NCBI GenBank assembly: GCA_916613615.1
Contig: OU744732.1
Span: 61,641,227-61,705,226, forward strand
Source of the DNA: Steromphala cineraria
Taxonomy: Eukaryota; Mollusca; Gastropoda; Trochida; Trochidae
Length of the DNA stretch: 64,000 nt
Reading direction: 5' to 3'
A program made the translations under genes and the position numbers. The notes beneath the pieces are model-generated. The model was given only the letters and a program-made list of their open reading frames with translations, did no database searches and had not been told where the DNA came from. Positions 11,804 through 23,072 of this stretch are shown one piece after another (position 1 is the stretch's first letter; every line of letters starts with the position of its first letter).

Positions 11804-11888
11804 GGTCACTTGTCTACGGTAAGTAAAAATAATGACGTTTAATCAAAAACGTACTATTATTTAGTTACTAACCTCCACAAGTGACCTT
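11804..11888. repeat. DIRS internal complementary region (ICR)
   Basis: The first 55 bases are the reverse complement of the outer left end (about 11581-11635) with one clear mismatch. The last 35-40 bases are the reverse complement of the outer right end (about 14962-14998). The two halves abut at ACTATTATTTAG. The region therefore reads as the complement of the two element ends joined. In DIRS-1 such a region is thought to template joining of the ends during circle formation. It lies between the recombinase and the adjacent terminal repeat, as in known DIRS elements. Confidence 0.85.
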
Positions 11889-12048
11889 AGCCTGATACCA
11901 CTGTAGGAGGTGGGTAGAATTCGTCGCATAGCGGTAACTCTCAAGATTGATCTGATGGTCGGCGACCTAGCAAGCGACTTGTTCTAATGAGGATTAATTG
12001 CCTGACCTCTCGCGGTCGGCGACCCCTAATTAAAACACCACAAAACCA

Positions 12049-13253
12049 TTATAACCATTCAACAACCAATTTATTAAAGGTCAACAAGCCCCCCCTCAAC
12101 TCGTGAGGGCTCGTTAGCGTGGAAGGCTGCGCCCCCTGCCCGGGGGGGCCCCCATGGTTCGCTATGCCCTCCAGGTCCTCCGTGGAGACATCGCGCAGGT
12201 AATGGTTGGCGAACACCAAGCCCGACTTCCAAAAGCAGCCGGCCATGATGTCCGCCACTTACAAGTTGCTGTGTAGGGCCATAGTCGCTGATATGGCCCT
12301 GATCTCATGCGGGTTGGTCCGCGCCGGTGCCGGCAGTCCAGCCGCCTTGTAGGCGTCCACTACTGCCAGCTGCCTCTTGTCCAACTCCTTTGAGCTCGTC
12401 TGGGAGTGGGGCAAGAAGAGTCTGCGCCTCCCCTGTCTCAGCGTGCGCGTCTTTTCCACGTAGATGCGCAGAGGGCGTACCGGACAGAGGAGGCGTTCCT
12501 GTTCGTCCGTAGGCTCGATAGCCGAGGAGATTGACGGCAGTGTGAACGTCCGTCCACGCTCGTCAGCGCCCTGGTTCTTACACAAGAACTCCGGTCCGGT
12601 GCTAGACCCAAGGTCGCTGACCCTCCCATTGCCACTAAGAAGCAAGTCTTAATGGTGAGATGCAGCAGCGTCGTGTCCATCAGCGGCTCATAGTGCTCAG
12701 ACTTGAGGTGATTCAAAACTATCGCCAGATCTCAGTTTGTGGCGGCCATCCACGTTCCTGTACGTCCTAATGAGCTCCTTAAGGACCGAGGTGTCCAAGT
12801 CGGGATCCTTTTTGCGAAGGACGGTCAAAATGGCCGCGAGGTTCGTGTTGATGGAGGAAGCCTTAAGCTTCCTCACTGTGCGTAGGTGGACCAGGTAATC
12901 TGCGACCTGGGGCACCGTTACCGACCGCACATCGAACCCCTTCCCTTCGCAAAAGGTCATGAAAGAAGCCCATTGAAAATCGTACAGCTTGCGGGTGGAT
13001 GACCGCTGTGAGGTCGCCACTGCGCTGGCTACCGCTTCCGAGAACCCTGCGCTCCTCATTCCGTCTTGGAGACAACCCATACGTGCAGATGTAGAACCTG
13101 AGGGTTCTCGTGCACCCGTCTGCTTGGGTTGCTCCTGAGAAGGTCCCACCTGGTTGGCAGGGGAACCGGCTCCTGAGCGCAGAGTCTCCGGAGGGGGACA
13201 TACCACGGCCTTGCCGGCCAGTTCGGTGCGACCAGGAGCAGACGCAGGCACAT
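12049..13253 (-). pseudogene. DIRS tyrosine recombinase with residual RNase H/YR linker
   Basis: Minus-strand fragments in three frames, in order. 13253-13056: LVAPNWPARPWYVPLRRL...LPTRWDLL, the conserved stretch just before the recombinase in DIRS Pol. 13060-12700: a SAM-like DNA-binding part (STRKLYDFQWASFMTFCEGK). 12740-12640: DLAIVLNHLKSEHYEPL and IKTCFLVAMG. 12645-12259: RVSDLG...RPLRIYVEKTR and HEIRAISAT, the H-x-x-R box. 12258-12049: a segment ending at the FANHYLRDV motif, whose Tyr is the expected nucleophile. Lesions: a shift near 13070, one near 12735, one near 12640, and an in-frame TAA at 12259-12261 between the H-x-x-R box and the tyrosine. The catalytic landmarks are recognisable, but no full enzyme can be made. 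Confidence 0.85.

Positions 13254-13285
<32 letters not shown>
13254..13285. repeat. Run of 32 G at the DIRS deletion junction
   Basis: An uninterrupted G homopolymer on the + strand (C on the element's coding strand). Sequence to its right is DIRS gag, and sequence to its left begins with the RNase H/recombinase linker. The length may be uncertain because homopolymers are error-prone in sequencing and assembly. Confidence 0.95.
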
Positions 13286-13286
<1 letters not shown>

Positions 13287-13289
13287 GCG

Positions 13290-13859
13290 TAAGTGCCTTG
13301 ATCCCCAGATCCCTTCTGGGTGAATTCCTCCAACATCGACCTGACGGATGTGAGGACATCGTTCTTAAAGGCCTTGACGTTGAAGGAAGCGTGGCGCAAC
13401 TCCCTTGCGCGCTTCTTCGCCTTCTTCACCTTCTTCCGTCGCTCCTCCCGAGGGGGGGAGGGGGGACCGGCATCAGAGGGGGGACCGGTATCAGAAGGCT
13501 CCTCTGGAGACGAGTCACGAGGCGGTGATTCGTCAGGAGACAAGCCCAGAGACAGCGGGTCGCGGACCGACTTGTCCGACCGGAGGGACCCCAAGTCCGA
13601 CGCCAGGGAGGACGAAAAGTCAACCTCCCCTAGCGTGCTTGTAGCGGCCCTGCGACTCGCTCTTCCGGATGGAAGAGCGGTAACGCCTGTGCTGCTCAGG
13701 GGAGAGATCCTCACACTCTGCACACTGGTTATCATCCGGGCAAGTGTTCCTACACAGGCGACAGACGCCATGCGGGTCGTAGCTCGCTGACTTGCGTGAC
13801 CCGCACTGTCCGCAGAACACCCGGTACGGGGTCGCTGAGTCGCAGCGAACTAAGTCCAT
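13290..13859 (-). pseudogene. DIRS gag-like protein remnant
   Basis: It starts with an ATG at 13859 and encodes an N-terminal cysteine-rich module, CGQCG...DPHGVCRLCR...CAEC (about residues 15-50), the Zn-finger-like module at the start of DIRS ORF1 proteins. The first frame stops near 13620. Homologous content continues in another frame (EVDFSSSLASDLGSLRSDKS, then an acidic/proline-rich stretch, a lysine-rich cluster RRKKVKKAKKRARE, and a helical part), so one frameshift separates them. The second frame runs into the poly-G tract at 13254-13285, read as a polyproline run, where the coding relationship to gag ends. Plus-strand reading frames over this region are shadows. Confidence 0.7.
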
Positions 13860-13919
13860 ATCCTGTGAGGCGACAAGCGCGAACTACAATCCAAGCGCCC
13901 CTAGCGCGCGAGTGTCAAG

Positions 13920-14465
13920 AAGACGACAGGCGGCAGGTGGTAGGCGGCAAGCGCCTGTCCAACAGCCCACGAGAAGCCTAGCGCCGACAAGACCTATCGC
14001 CAAGAAGACGGCAGGCGACAGGCAGCAGGCGGCAAGCGCCCGTCCAAGCGCCTAAGAGATCTATCGCCAAGAAGACGACAGGCGGCAGGCGGCAAGCGCC
14101 CGTCCATGCGTCTAAGAGATCTATCGCCAAGAAGACGACAGGCGACAGGCGGCAGGCGGCAAGCGCCCGTCCAAGCGCCTAAGAGATCTATCGCCAAGAA
14201 GATGACAGGCGGCAGGCGGCAGGCGGCAAGCGCCCGTCCAAGCACCTAGGATTTCTATTGCCAAGAAGACGACAGGCGGCAGGCGGCAGGCGGCAAGCGG
14301 CAAGCGCACGTCCAAGCGCCTAAGAGATCTATCGCCAGGAAGACGACAGGCGGCAGGCAGTAGGCGGCAAGCGCCCGTCCAAGCGCCTAAGAGATACCTA
14401 TCGTCAGGGAGATGACAGGCGACAGGCGGCAAGCGCCACTCCAAGCGAACACGAGATATCTAGCG
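13920..14465. repeat. Variable minisatellite in the DIRS leader (60-75 bp units)
   Basis: Units of the type GAGATCTATCGCCAAGAAGA + CGACAGGCGGCAGGC + GGCAAGCGCCCGTCCAAGCG repeat about eight times. Unit length changes in steps of 7 bp through gain or loss of GGCAGGC, so a 7-bp repeat is nested in the larger one. It lies between the right terminal repeat and the gag start, the 5' leader of the element. The 14466-14858 stretch is the remaining leader, with no further feature. Confidence 0.9.
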
Positions 14466-14858
14466 CCGGGCAGGCGACAAGAAGATCAAGTGAAGGCGGT
14501 AGCGCTTAGCAGACGTCAAGCGCACAAGACAACCAAAGCTGTCACCCAGAGGGGTAGAGCGACTGCCCTACCCCGGGCTGCACGGGCTGCACGTGCAAGT
14601 CAACCCGCGCTCCACTAATCCAGGTCAACACTGCTGTGTTAACCACAAACACCCCTGTCAGAAACACCGAATTCACTCACGAGGAATGAACACGACGAAG
14701 GACAGCGGGAATACCTAACTAAGGTAAGTAATAGAGTCAGAAACAACAAAACACGTTAATTATATAGCTCAATGCAATCGGGAGAGATACAGAAACACGT
14801 CTGCACACTACCGACTCTGTAATGTGAATGAATCTAATTGGATGACAGGTCACGCCCC

Positions 14859-14998
14859 ACAGTGGACTAGTGACTGGCGGGTAACTCTGATTGATCTGTG
14901 TAATGATGTTTTCATTACTTCTGTGGGAATGAGTCGATTACATGTTATATGGCTAACAAGGCTAAGGTCACTTGTCGGAGGTCAATAACTAAATAATA
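14859..14998. repeat. DIRS inverted terminal repeat (element 5' side)
   Basis: Reverse complement of 11621-11743 over about 120 bases. The outer tip (GGAGGTCAATAACTAAATAATA) is not repeated at the other end but is complementary to the right half of the internal complementary region at 11804-11888. Confidence 0.88.
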
Positions 14999-17127
14999 AC
15001 ATATATACAGAAACAGATTGTACATATCTGCCAGTTTATCTTTTAACCTCAATATGAAAATCAAACAAAATATTTGAAAAATCTTAATAAACAAATTAAT
15101 ACATACCTTAAGGTGGGTTTTAATGCATATCTATCTGTTGCTATCAAACATCAAGTCATATTAATTATATGTCTTTATTACTTTCATTCAATTTTAGGTT
15201 AAATTTGTGTTAATTATTTAACCATGTCAGATTTCAAAGAAGACGAATACATGTAAGAAACGAAAACATCTATTCAAGCTTCATTCCTCCAATGTCGTAG
15301 ATAAACTGATTGGATTACATTGTGATGAATCAACTTTCATAAGTCAAGAATTCAAATAAACAATGTTTTCCGGCTTGAATCGTAATTGCCTTATTAATAA
15401 ATATGTAGTTATTATACTGAGTAACGATAAAGATAAATTTTAAAAATAAAAATGCAAAATGAATGAGTGAGTTAGTTGGAATTCAAATCCGCTTTTTTAA
15501 TATTTCAGCCATTAGCAGCGGACAAGGGCATGTCGCCCAAATCAAGCATTTATGTTCCAGCAAGTCATATATAGATATTTTATGAATGCTTCTATTTGCA
15601 ACTTTTGACAAGGCTGATTTACAATGAATAGAATCTCTGCACATTAGATAAACCTAATTCGCTTCGGTTTTTTGAAAACTTTTTAAATCATCATTCATGA
15701 TTCACAAAGTATTTTGATGATCGTTATACAACTTTGAAAACTTCATCCTAATATGTAATTTAATATATTTTACGTTCTTTATACAAGATGGACAGAAGAA
15801 CACTGTAGAAATAAACGAAGGATACAATAACACAATTCGCACGCATATTTAATGTCTTATGAAAATGGCTTTAGCTACCGTTTTAGAAAATATCACACTC
15901 ATTTTGAACAAAACATTTCAGCATGTTTTTGAGTGAAAAGACGTTTGATAGACACAACGATACGTCAGAGGTTAGGTTTTTAAGAACTCAAAAGTTTAGG
16001 TAACAAAAGGTCATCATCATCTCGTATAGGCAACTTTGACCATGATGGGTTGTCCTTTGAAACTTGTTATTTTCGCGTTTTTAATCGTATACTTTCTTTT
16101 GCACGACAGTTTAAATTCTATTTAGAAAGAGCGTACAATCTTTAGCTTATGAAGACATGATATATGTTTCAAGTTGATTACAACAACATTATAGGATTTA
16201 CAAACACTTGAGAATGTTTAATCCAAGAAGTTTTTAATTACCGAGGAATTTGACACCTACATCGATTACGAGTTAACGGGAGTCATTGTTCTTTTGCAAA
16301 GTAAATACCACTGCATCAGTTTTGTCAGGGATTTTAGCCAAAGCACAATTTACTTTCAATGAATAACTCATGATATATAGATAGACCAAGTGAACAGCAA
16401 ATACTCGTGTTCGAAGTCAGTCACCAGCAATATCATTACCATAAACATGAAACAGAAAATGACCGAGGACACAACCTTGAAGGACACCTGCTTGTGAATA
16501 TATCTGATTGGATTGGGATCCATTTACGTCGGCTTTACGTCCATTTATAATCGGCTTTCTAGTAAAACAAAGAACTTTGAATTGCAAAGTTGTCTATTTT
16601 TAACATTAAACGTTTGTGGCATCCTCAATCAAAAGCTTAAGCTACGTCGCAGAAAATAATACAATAATATATATACCCAAAGATCAGGTCAAATGTTCCT
16701 TTTCAATTGATGCACAGTTGAGTGACCAGACTGACCCTTGTCCAAATCATTTTTACTTGAAAACCTGTAATGAGAAAATTATTTTGTTGTTGATTATCAA
16801 TAATCGTTTCAGAAGAGGAAGTTTTCTGCCCTGAAGTTTTTGAAATTGTAAGAGAGGGTCACTCGGAACATTGGGAAATGAAGAAATTTGATATTCAAAG
16901 AAAAAAACGACATTTAATAAATAAATAAGAATTCGAGAAAACAAAAAAGCATTTCAATGAGAAAAGGAAGCTACTGGAATTGAGTTTAATAACTTTAGAA
17001 ATTGAAAATATAACTAAAAAAGCTCCAATCTTCATATGCTCCCTCAAACCTCTTCTCTTTTGAAATTACAAGGAACGTCAGGCTGGTCCCTTCTTTCAAT
17101 GAAAGAAAAGACGAAAGTTCAGATGGG

Positions 17128-18170
17128 CTTATGGCATGGCCCGTCGTACGGCGTCTGTCCGTCCGTCCGTCGTCCGTTCGTCCGTAAACTTTTGACACTT
17201 TCGACTTCTCCTCATGAACCATACACACTAGAGAGCTGAAATGTAATGTACAGGTACCTTAGCATATGGATATTCTAATTTGTAGCCTTGGTGACCCTGT
17301 GGACCCAAATAGGTTCACAGGGGTCACAACCTTAAAAACCTATTTTCATCTTCTCCAGTTCTAAAAGGACTAGAGAGTTAAAAATGATATGTGCAGACTC
17401 CTTGGCCAATGGGGATTCTAAAATGTAGATTTCGTGACCCCATGACCCGAAATAGGGTCACAGGGGTCACAACCTTAAAAACCTATTTTCATCTTCTTCT
17501 CAAGTTCCAAAAGGTCTAGAGAGCTGACATTATATGTGCAGACTCCTTGACCAATGGGGATTCTAAATTGTAGATTTCGTGACCCCATGACCCCAATTAG
17601 GGTCCAAGGGGTCACAACCTTAAAAACCTATTTTCATTTCATCTTCTTCTCCAGAAACATAAGGCCTAGAAAGCTTAAACCTTTCGTACAGACTCAATGG
17701 CTAGTGAGGTTTATACATTGTAGCTTTGGTGGCCTTGTGACCCCTAATAAGGGCCACAGGGGCCACGCCCTAAAAACCTATTTTCATCTTCTTCTCCAGA
17801 ACCATAAGGCCTAGAAAGCTGAAACTTTGGTTATAGACTCCTTGACCAGTGAAGATTATTAATTGTAGCTTTGGTGGCCCTATGACCCCTGATAAGGGTC
17901 ACAGGGGCAACACCCTAAAAACCTATTTTCATCTTCTTTTTCAGAACCATAAGACCTAGAAAGCTGATACTTTGCGTACATACTCCTTGGCTAGTAAGGA
18001 TTATAAATTGTAGCTTTGGTGGCCCTGTGACCCATAATAAAGGCCACAGGGGCCATGCCTTTAAAATTAATTTCATCTTCTTCAATTCTCCAGAAGTATA
18101 AGGCCTAGAAAACTGAAACACTCTACAGCATAATTGATAATAAAGCCTGATGAGCTACAGAGCAAATGGC
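17128..18170. mobile_element. TIR/(GTCC)n element with internal repeats of about 147 bp, copy 1
   Basis: It starts in the sequence AGATGGGCTTATGG, passes a (GTCC)n-type tract (17155-17185), then has about six tandem units. Each unit contains CCTATTTTCATCTTCTTCTCC, a TAGA(G/A)AGCTGA word, and GTGACCCC(A/T)...GGGTCACAGGGG(T/C)CAC. It ends with GCCTGATGAGCTACAGAGC (about 18146). Copy 2 (23697-29806) has the opposite end AGCTCATCAGGC, showing the termini are inverted. No protein is encoded; reading frames here arise from the repeat. 18171-18340 has nothing recognisable. Confidence 0.75.
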
Positions 18171-18445
18171 TCTATTTTTAACATTTTGCTGAAAAACATA
18201 AACGGCAAAAACGGTCTCGGCATATTGAAACTGTGATAAAAGAAAAAACTAGACCCTTTTCGTTGAAAAAAGTTCAAATTATGATTTTGTTATGAGGAAC
18301 CTTTTTGTAAATCAGGAAATATGTCTCATATCCAAGGTCAGTATATCAATCAATCAATATGTATTCATGAATGAAGGCCACGGGCCCATAAACATACACA
18401 AATATACATGTTACATAATATACAATGGACATATATTGAATACAT

Positions 18446-20305
18446 TTATTTTAACAAATTATGTCTTTTATTTAAGGCAATATATATATACTTACTTAGA
18501 GTTAGCAAAACTTTCTTTGAGGAGGAATTCAACAATTCTTTAAAAATATAATTACTTGGCGTTTGATTAGAGATATGAGGAAGATAATGAAGTCTTTCTG
18601 CAGAATAAAATTGACATACTAGGAGAAAATGAAATTCCTCTTCAATGCCGGATTTACAAACCGGGCATGAACGTAGAGGTATATCAATGTTTAGCCATCT
18701 TCCTTCATTTATTTTTAATCTTAATAAACCAGCTCTAAATTTAATAAGAATATTTCTATGTTTAACATCATGTATAATGCTTAAATACTTTTCAGGTTCT
18801 AACAAACTCTTATATTCTCGATACAATCTGTAACGTGAACTGTTATCAAGAGAGCAATGCCAAGATTGATAAAACATATTTATACAAACATTTTTGAAGC
18901 ATTTAAGAAAATGTAGTTTTTCACCAACACCTTGTGACAACCAAACAAATCTAAAACCATGTGAAAATAATACATTGCGGATACATGAAGCGTAATTATC
19001 CTGTCCAAAATTATCTAAAAATAACAACATTTCATACGATTTTTTGGGTATTCTGCCTGAGTGCATTTCAGTTAGTTTCAACCAATACTTTATAGTTCTA
19101 CATAAGGCATTTATATACAACAGGAATCGTCCACATTCTCCATATACAATAACATTAGGTGTCTGCATGCCTACGTTTAAAAACTTCTTACAAGCCAGCA
19201 ACTGGACTTTTTCAATTTTATCATAACGATTTACCCCCCATACTTCCGCCCCATAAAGTAAAATTGGAAGAATTTGTGCATCGAATATTTTGAAAAACAC
19301 TTTAGGGTCTACCATATCGATCCTTCTCAAGTTACATATTACGTGAACTAATGCCCTGTTGCCTCTCAATGCTAGATCGTCTATACATTTCTTCATTTTA
19401 AACGTCGATGAAAATATCATACCAAGGTATCTATATGAATTTAAAACATCAATTGGAGACTCTTTATAAAACCATTGCTCCTTAGCTGATAGTCTACCAC
19501 CTCTTCTGAACACCACAATATTTGTTTTTTCAAGGTGTACTTCCAGTCCCCATTTACTCGAAAACTTTTCTAAGTTATGCAATTGTTTTTGTAGGCCTGA
19601 CACAACATCAGATATCAAAATGACATCGTCAGCAAAAAGTAGAAGTAATATTTCTAGGAAATCAGGAAACAACTGTACACCGAATTTACCATTATTAACA
19701 ATGTCTGTACACAATTCACCAATAAAAAATGAAAACAGAAGCGGACTTAAAATACATCCCTGTCTCAAGCCGACAGGACAATCAAAATAGTTAGTGTAAT
19801 CATTATCGTTGCATCTTACACAAGCTTTAACGGATACATATATACTTTGAAGTGCTGTTAACATTTTGCCATTTAATCCTGATTTTTTTAAACAAAACCA
19901 AAGTTTATGTCTTGAGACAGAATCGAAGGCTTTTCTAAAATCTACAAAAGCAACATATACTTTTTTCTTTTTCCTGGATAAACATTTCTGAATAATTGCA
20001 TTTAGGGTAAATAAGTGGTCCGTTGTAGAATAATCTTTTCTAAAACCGGCTTGAAATTCTGGTATTTTGTCTTTTAAAGTTGCCCAATTTGTAAGTCTGG
20101 TATGGATAATCCGTGTATATAGTTTACTGAGTGAGCTTAAAAGTGAAATACCTCTATAATTGTCTGGATTATCTCTTTCACCTTTTTTATGAATAGGGAT
20201 TATAATTGCTTTAGTCCAGCTTTCAGGAAATTCTCCCTTTTGGAACAATGTATTAAAAAGATTTCTAAGAAAGGGTAAAATAATATCTCTTGAACATGTA
20301 AGCAT
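18446..20305 (-). pseudogene. LINE reverse transcriptase, C-terminal half of ORF2
   Basis: The 619-codon frame starts within the reverse transcriptase domain. It contains IIIPIHKKGERDNPDNYRGI, VDFRKAFDSVSRHKLW, PVGLRQGCILSPLLFSFFIG and the catalytic LFADDVILIS, then a thumb region and a C-terminal zinc-knuckle-like element CPVCKSGIEEEFHFLLVCQF. The first methionine (20305) is not a real start. The sequence immediately upstream in this frame reads RKSPGTDCIIVE, the normal RT approach, which joins to the endonuclease half only after a one-base shift. The reading frame is otherwise open to its stop. Confidence 0.88.
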
Positions 20306-20313
20306 TTCAACAA

Positions 20314-21840
20314 TTATACAATCAGTACCCGGGGATTTCCTCTTTTTAAATGATCTAAGGCTGATATAATTTCTGAATCAGTAAAGTCACCTTCAAGAAT
20401 AATTGAATCGATATCATCAATGTAATCATCTGCAACTTGACATTCAAAATCCTCTGTATTATCTTGTTCACTTTTATTAAAAACTGAGTTAAAATGCTTA
20501 TACCATGTGTCTTTATCAATATGCGGTTGTGCTTTACTTCCACCAGAGATGGCGCGGAGCTCTTTCCAAAAAGTTTTAGAATCAGATAGACTTGCATGTA
20601 ATCTATTTCTGCTTTTGAGCTTAAATGATGTCTTGGATTTTCTACATATATTTTTATATTCATTTCTTTGTCTGCAGTAGGTGCTTCTTGCTTCATTTGA
20701 CTTTTGTTTTCTGAATCTTCTTAACGAACGTCTAGCCTCTCTTTTGGCCGTTCTACAATGCTTGTTATAGAACGAATTATCAGAGTGATTAGTTTGAACT
20801 AAGGGCTTTTTCATACAGTCTGCTGCAGCTAGAATAACAGATGCAAATGTATCAACTGCACGCGTAATATCCTTCCCAACCAGATCGTTAATGTCTTCAT
20901 TCCAAAGATCATCTAATGATTGTAAATATATATCAGCCTTATTATCATTCCAAATATATCGACATTCGTCCTGTGATTTTGATATCTTGCAGCTATGAAT
21001 ATTTCTACTCAAATCTGAATTGCACATTAAGTATATACTCACTTGCATATGTTTAGACTCTACACGAGTGTCGATACGCATATATTTACATATTGAATGT
21101 ACATCAACTGAGCTTATGAAATAATCTATTACGCTGCAGCCTTGATATGAAATATAAGTGTAATTGCCATCTCTATCTCCATTTGTTCTACCATTAAAAA
21201 TATACAGATTGTGGACAAAACATAGGTCCAAAATCTTACTGCCAAACTTATTAGAAACGTTATCACATGATTGTCTTTGATCCATAAAAACAGGTTCTTC
21301 ATTTGGAAAGGCACTATTATCCAGCCGCTCCGTGTAAAATGTCTCGGGTGGGTTGTTACCACTACCTGTTCTGGCATTGAGGTCCCCACATATAATAACT
21401 TCTGAGTTCGGATCCCTGTGTTGAGTGAGCCACTCGTCCAGCTTGTCGATGAGGTTGGATGTGTCGACTGCAACATAGAAGTTCGAGCTGGCAGGAGGGA
21501 CATATATTCCTAGTAGAAAGATTTCTTTATCTTTTAAAACAATGTTTTTTTCTATTTTAAGACAAACAACATTGTTAATGTCAGTGAAAACTTGATTGCA
21601 GTGAGACGCTAAAGTGCGTTTTACCAACATTACAACCCCACCAGATAATCTACCATGCTTAGCTAACCTATGTGCTTTACATATATACATATCATAGGAT
21701 GAGAGGTCAGGTATGGATATAACACTGTCTAGATAGGTTTCAACTAGGCAAATAATATCGAAGTTCCCTAAATATTTAAGGAACTCGTTATCGCTAAGCT
21801 TGCTTAGAAAACCGTCAATATTCCAAGTTAAAATGTTCAA
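20314..21840 (-). pseudogene. LINE endonuclease and RT N-terminus, first half of ORF2
   Basis: The 508-codon frame begins MNILTWNIDGFLSKL, the first motif of an APE-type endonuclease. It continues with ICLVETYL (catalytic Glu), GVVMLV, GDLNARTG and a C-terminal linker rich in basic residues. The usual S-D-H motif reads ESKHMQV, so the expected catalytic Asp is Lys. The frame enters the RT region (SDSEIISALDHLKRG) and then leaves the conserved sequence through a shift in an A-rich run near 20345 and stops at 20314. It joins the RT frame at 18446-20305 but cannot be translated as one protein. Confidence 0.85.
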
Positions 21841-22649
21841 ACCGTAGAAAGAACCGGAATATTCAGCACCTGATATTTGTCGTCCTGTAGAGATGTGGGC
21901 CGGGCCGAGTCCCTAGCTGTCATCCATGGGGTTCTGTCGTTCAGCAGTCGGGGGAGAGGCTAGAGCTGAGGCATAAATTACACCTTTGGGATCGGGACGC
22001 GTGCCTGTATAGGTCAAAACACGACAGTAAGGCCGATCACAGGGATATGTTATCAAAAATAAGGGACATTGTTAAAAAGAAATATATATATTCATATATT
22101 CTTCCCCACTTCTATATGAATACATTCCAAAATGAATTTCATAGAATGAGGAGATCGATCGTAGGCGATCAGTAACGATTGTGTCCCGCTTTAGCGTCTC
22201 GTACAGCCACACAACGTCGACAAGTATACAAATCACCTAATACAGCTAAAGGCTAAATGCCTTTTTCATAGCCCCACTTCACTATATAAACTAAAACTAG
22301 TACATCAATCTGATCAGATACTATTTCGAAAGATCAAGACATAGTGGAGCAGTACTTTTCAGCAGTTTAATTCTCTCCATAAGAAGTGTACGACGATGAT
22401 AAACACTCATATAAACGAGTGAATCATATAAAAAAATGGTGCAAATGGATTGGGGAAACAAAGAAACTGAGAAAGTTAGAACTAGATTAGTTAATATGCT
22501 AGAGACTGAAATTAAAAGCCATTGAATACTTTAATATTTTACCTGTATCTGTACATAGACAGTCAGGATAAATGTTGGATTCAACAACAATAGATTAATT
22601 GCATTTTAACTACGAAATGCTATATTTGAGCCTTAAATAGTTCTCAGAC

Positions 22650-22671
22650 GGGGGGGGGGGGGGGGGGGGGG
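22650..22671. repeat. Run of 22 G in block A
   Basis: A G homopolymer after TTCTCAGAC. The same flanks in block B have 16 G at 51878-51893. It lies a few hundred bases upstream of a candidate 5' exon. Confidence 0.95.
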
Positions 22672-22919
22672 TAGTTTGTTACGTCAGTGAAATCTAGACG
22701 CATTGAATACAAGAGTCGAATGATTGAGCAGGGGAGTGTGGAGCATATCACAACTTCAAAAGGTGTTTACAGCAAGCCTTGACACATTTGTTGAGATCAA
22801 ATTGTGTTGAATGAGTATATCAATGTTCCTCTAGAACGTTTACAAAAGCGAATCGCAAGTGAATACCGAGTTGTGTCAGTGTTGCTAACAACATTCAGAT
22901 CTCAAACCTGTCTCAATTT

Positions 22920-23029
22920 TAAGTTTGTTACTGCTGTGTCCCAAGCTGGTAATGTCGGGTTCTTCGGGGCTTGACTGAACACTTAGTGTTACTGGTGGAG
23001 ATCTTCAGCTCTTTAGAAGAAGTCTTGCG
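22920..23029 (+). other. Candidate noncoding 5' exon A1 (donor at 23030)
   Basis: The stretch TTACTGCTGTGTCCCA...GGAGATCTTCAGCTCTTTAG...CTTGCG ends at a strong donor, GTAAGT (23030-23035). The same module with the same donor is in block B (ending 52291). Weaker relatives in block A end at GTAATT (23427) and GTAAGT (30097). No open frame is conserved, so a 5' untranslated exon is more likely than a coding one. The start is unknown, and expression data are absent. Confidence 0.35.
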
Positions 23030-23072
23030 GTAAGTTGTTCGTTATTCAGTGTTATTAAAATATATCAATCTC

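Larger units (their letters stand above)
11582..14998 (-). mobile_element. DIRS-like retrotransposon, internally deleted (non-autonomous)
   Basis: The 3.4-kb element has the DIRS layout, read on the minus strand: inverted terminal repeat (14859-14998), 5' minisatellite, gag-like remnant, tyrosine recombinase remnant, internal complementary region (11804-11888), inverted terminal repeat (11582-11743). DIRS elements integrate with a tyrosine recombinase, so the absence of an obvious target-site duplication fits. Reverse transcriptase and most of RNase H are missing; gag joins directly to the linker before the recombinase at a 32-base G run. Frameshifts and an in-frame stop break the remaining frames, so the copy is dead. 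Complete DIRS elements are longer, usually 5-6 kb. Confidence 0.85.
18342..22070 (-). mobile_element. Non-LTR retrotransposon (APE-type LINE), 5' truncated and broken
   Basis: A minus-strand LINE with an endonuclease-reverse transcriptase frame split by a frameshift near 20310. The 3' end has a short (ATTGA/TTGA) microsatellite tail (18342-18358 as TCAATCAATCAAT on the + strand). The 5' limit is uncertain, around 21850-22070. No ORF1 is seen upstream. It lies in block A and has no counterpart in block B, so it probably inserted after the duplication or in a region lost from B. Confidence 0.8.

Noticed and set aside
12327..12652. Plus-strand open frames over the DIRS recombinase
   Set aside because: Shadows of the minus-strand recombinase in G+C-rich sequence.
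13110..14055. Plus-strand open frames over DIRS gag and leader
   Set aside because: Arise from the poly-G run, compositional bias and the minisatellite; the minus strand carries the recognisable motifs.
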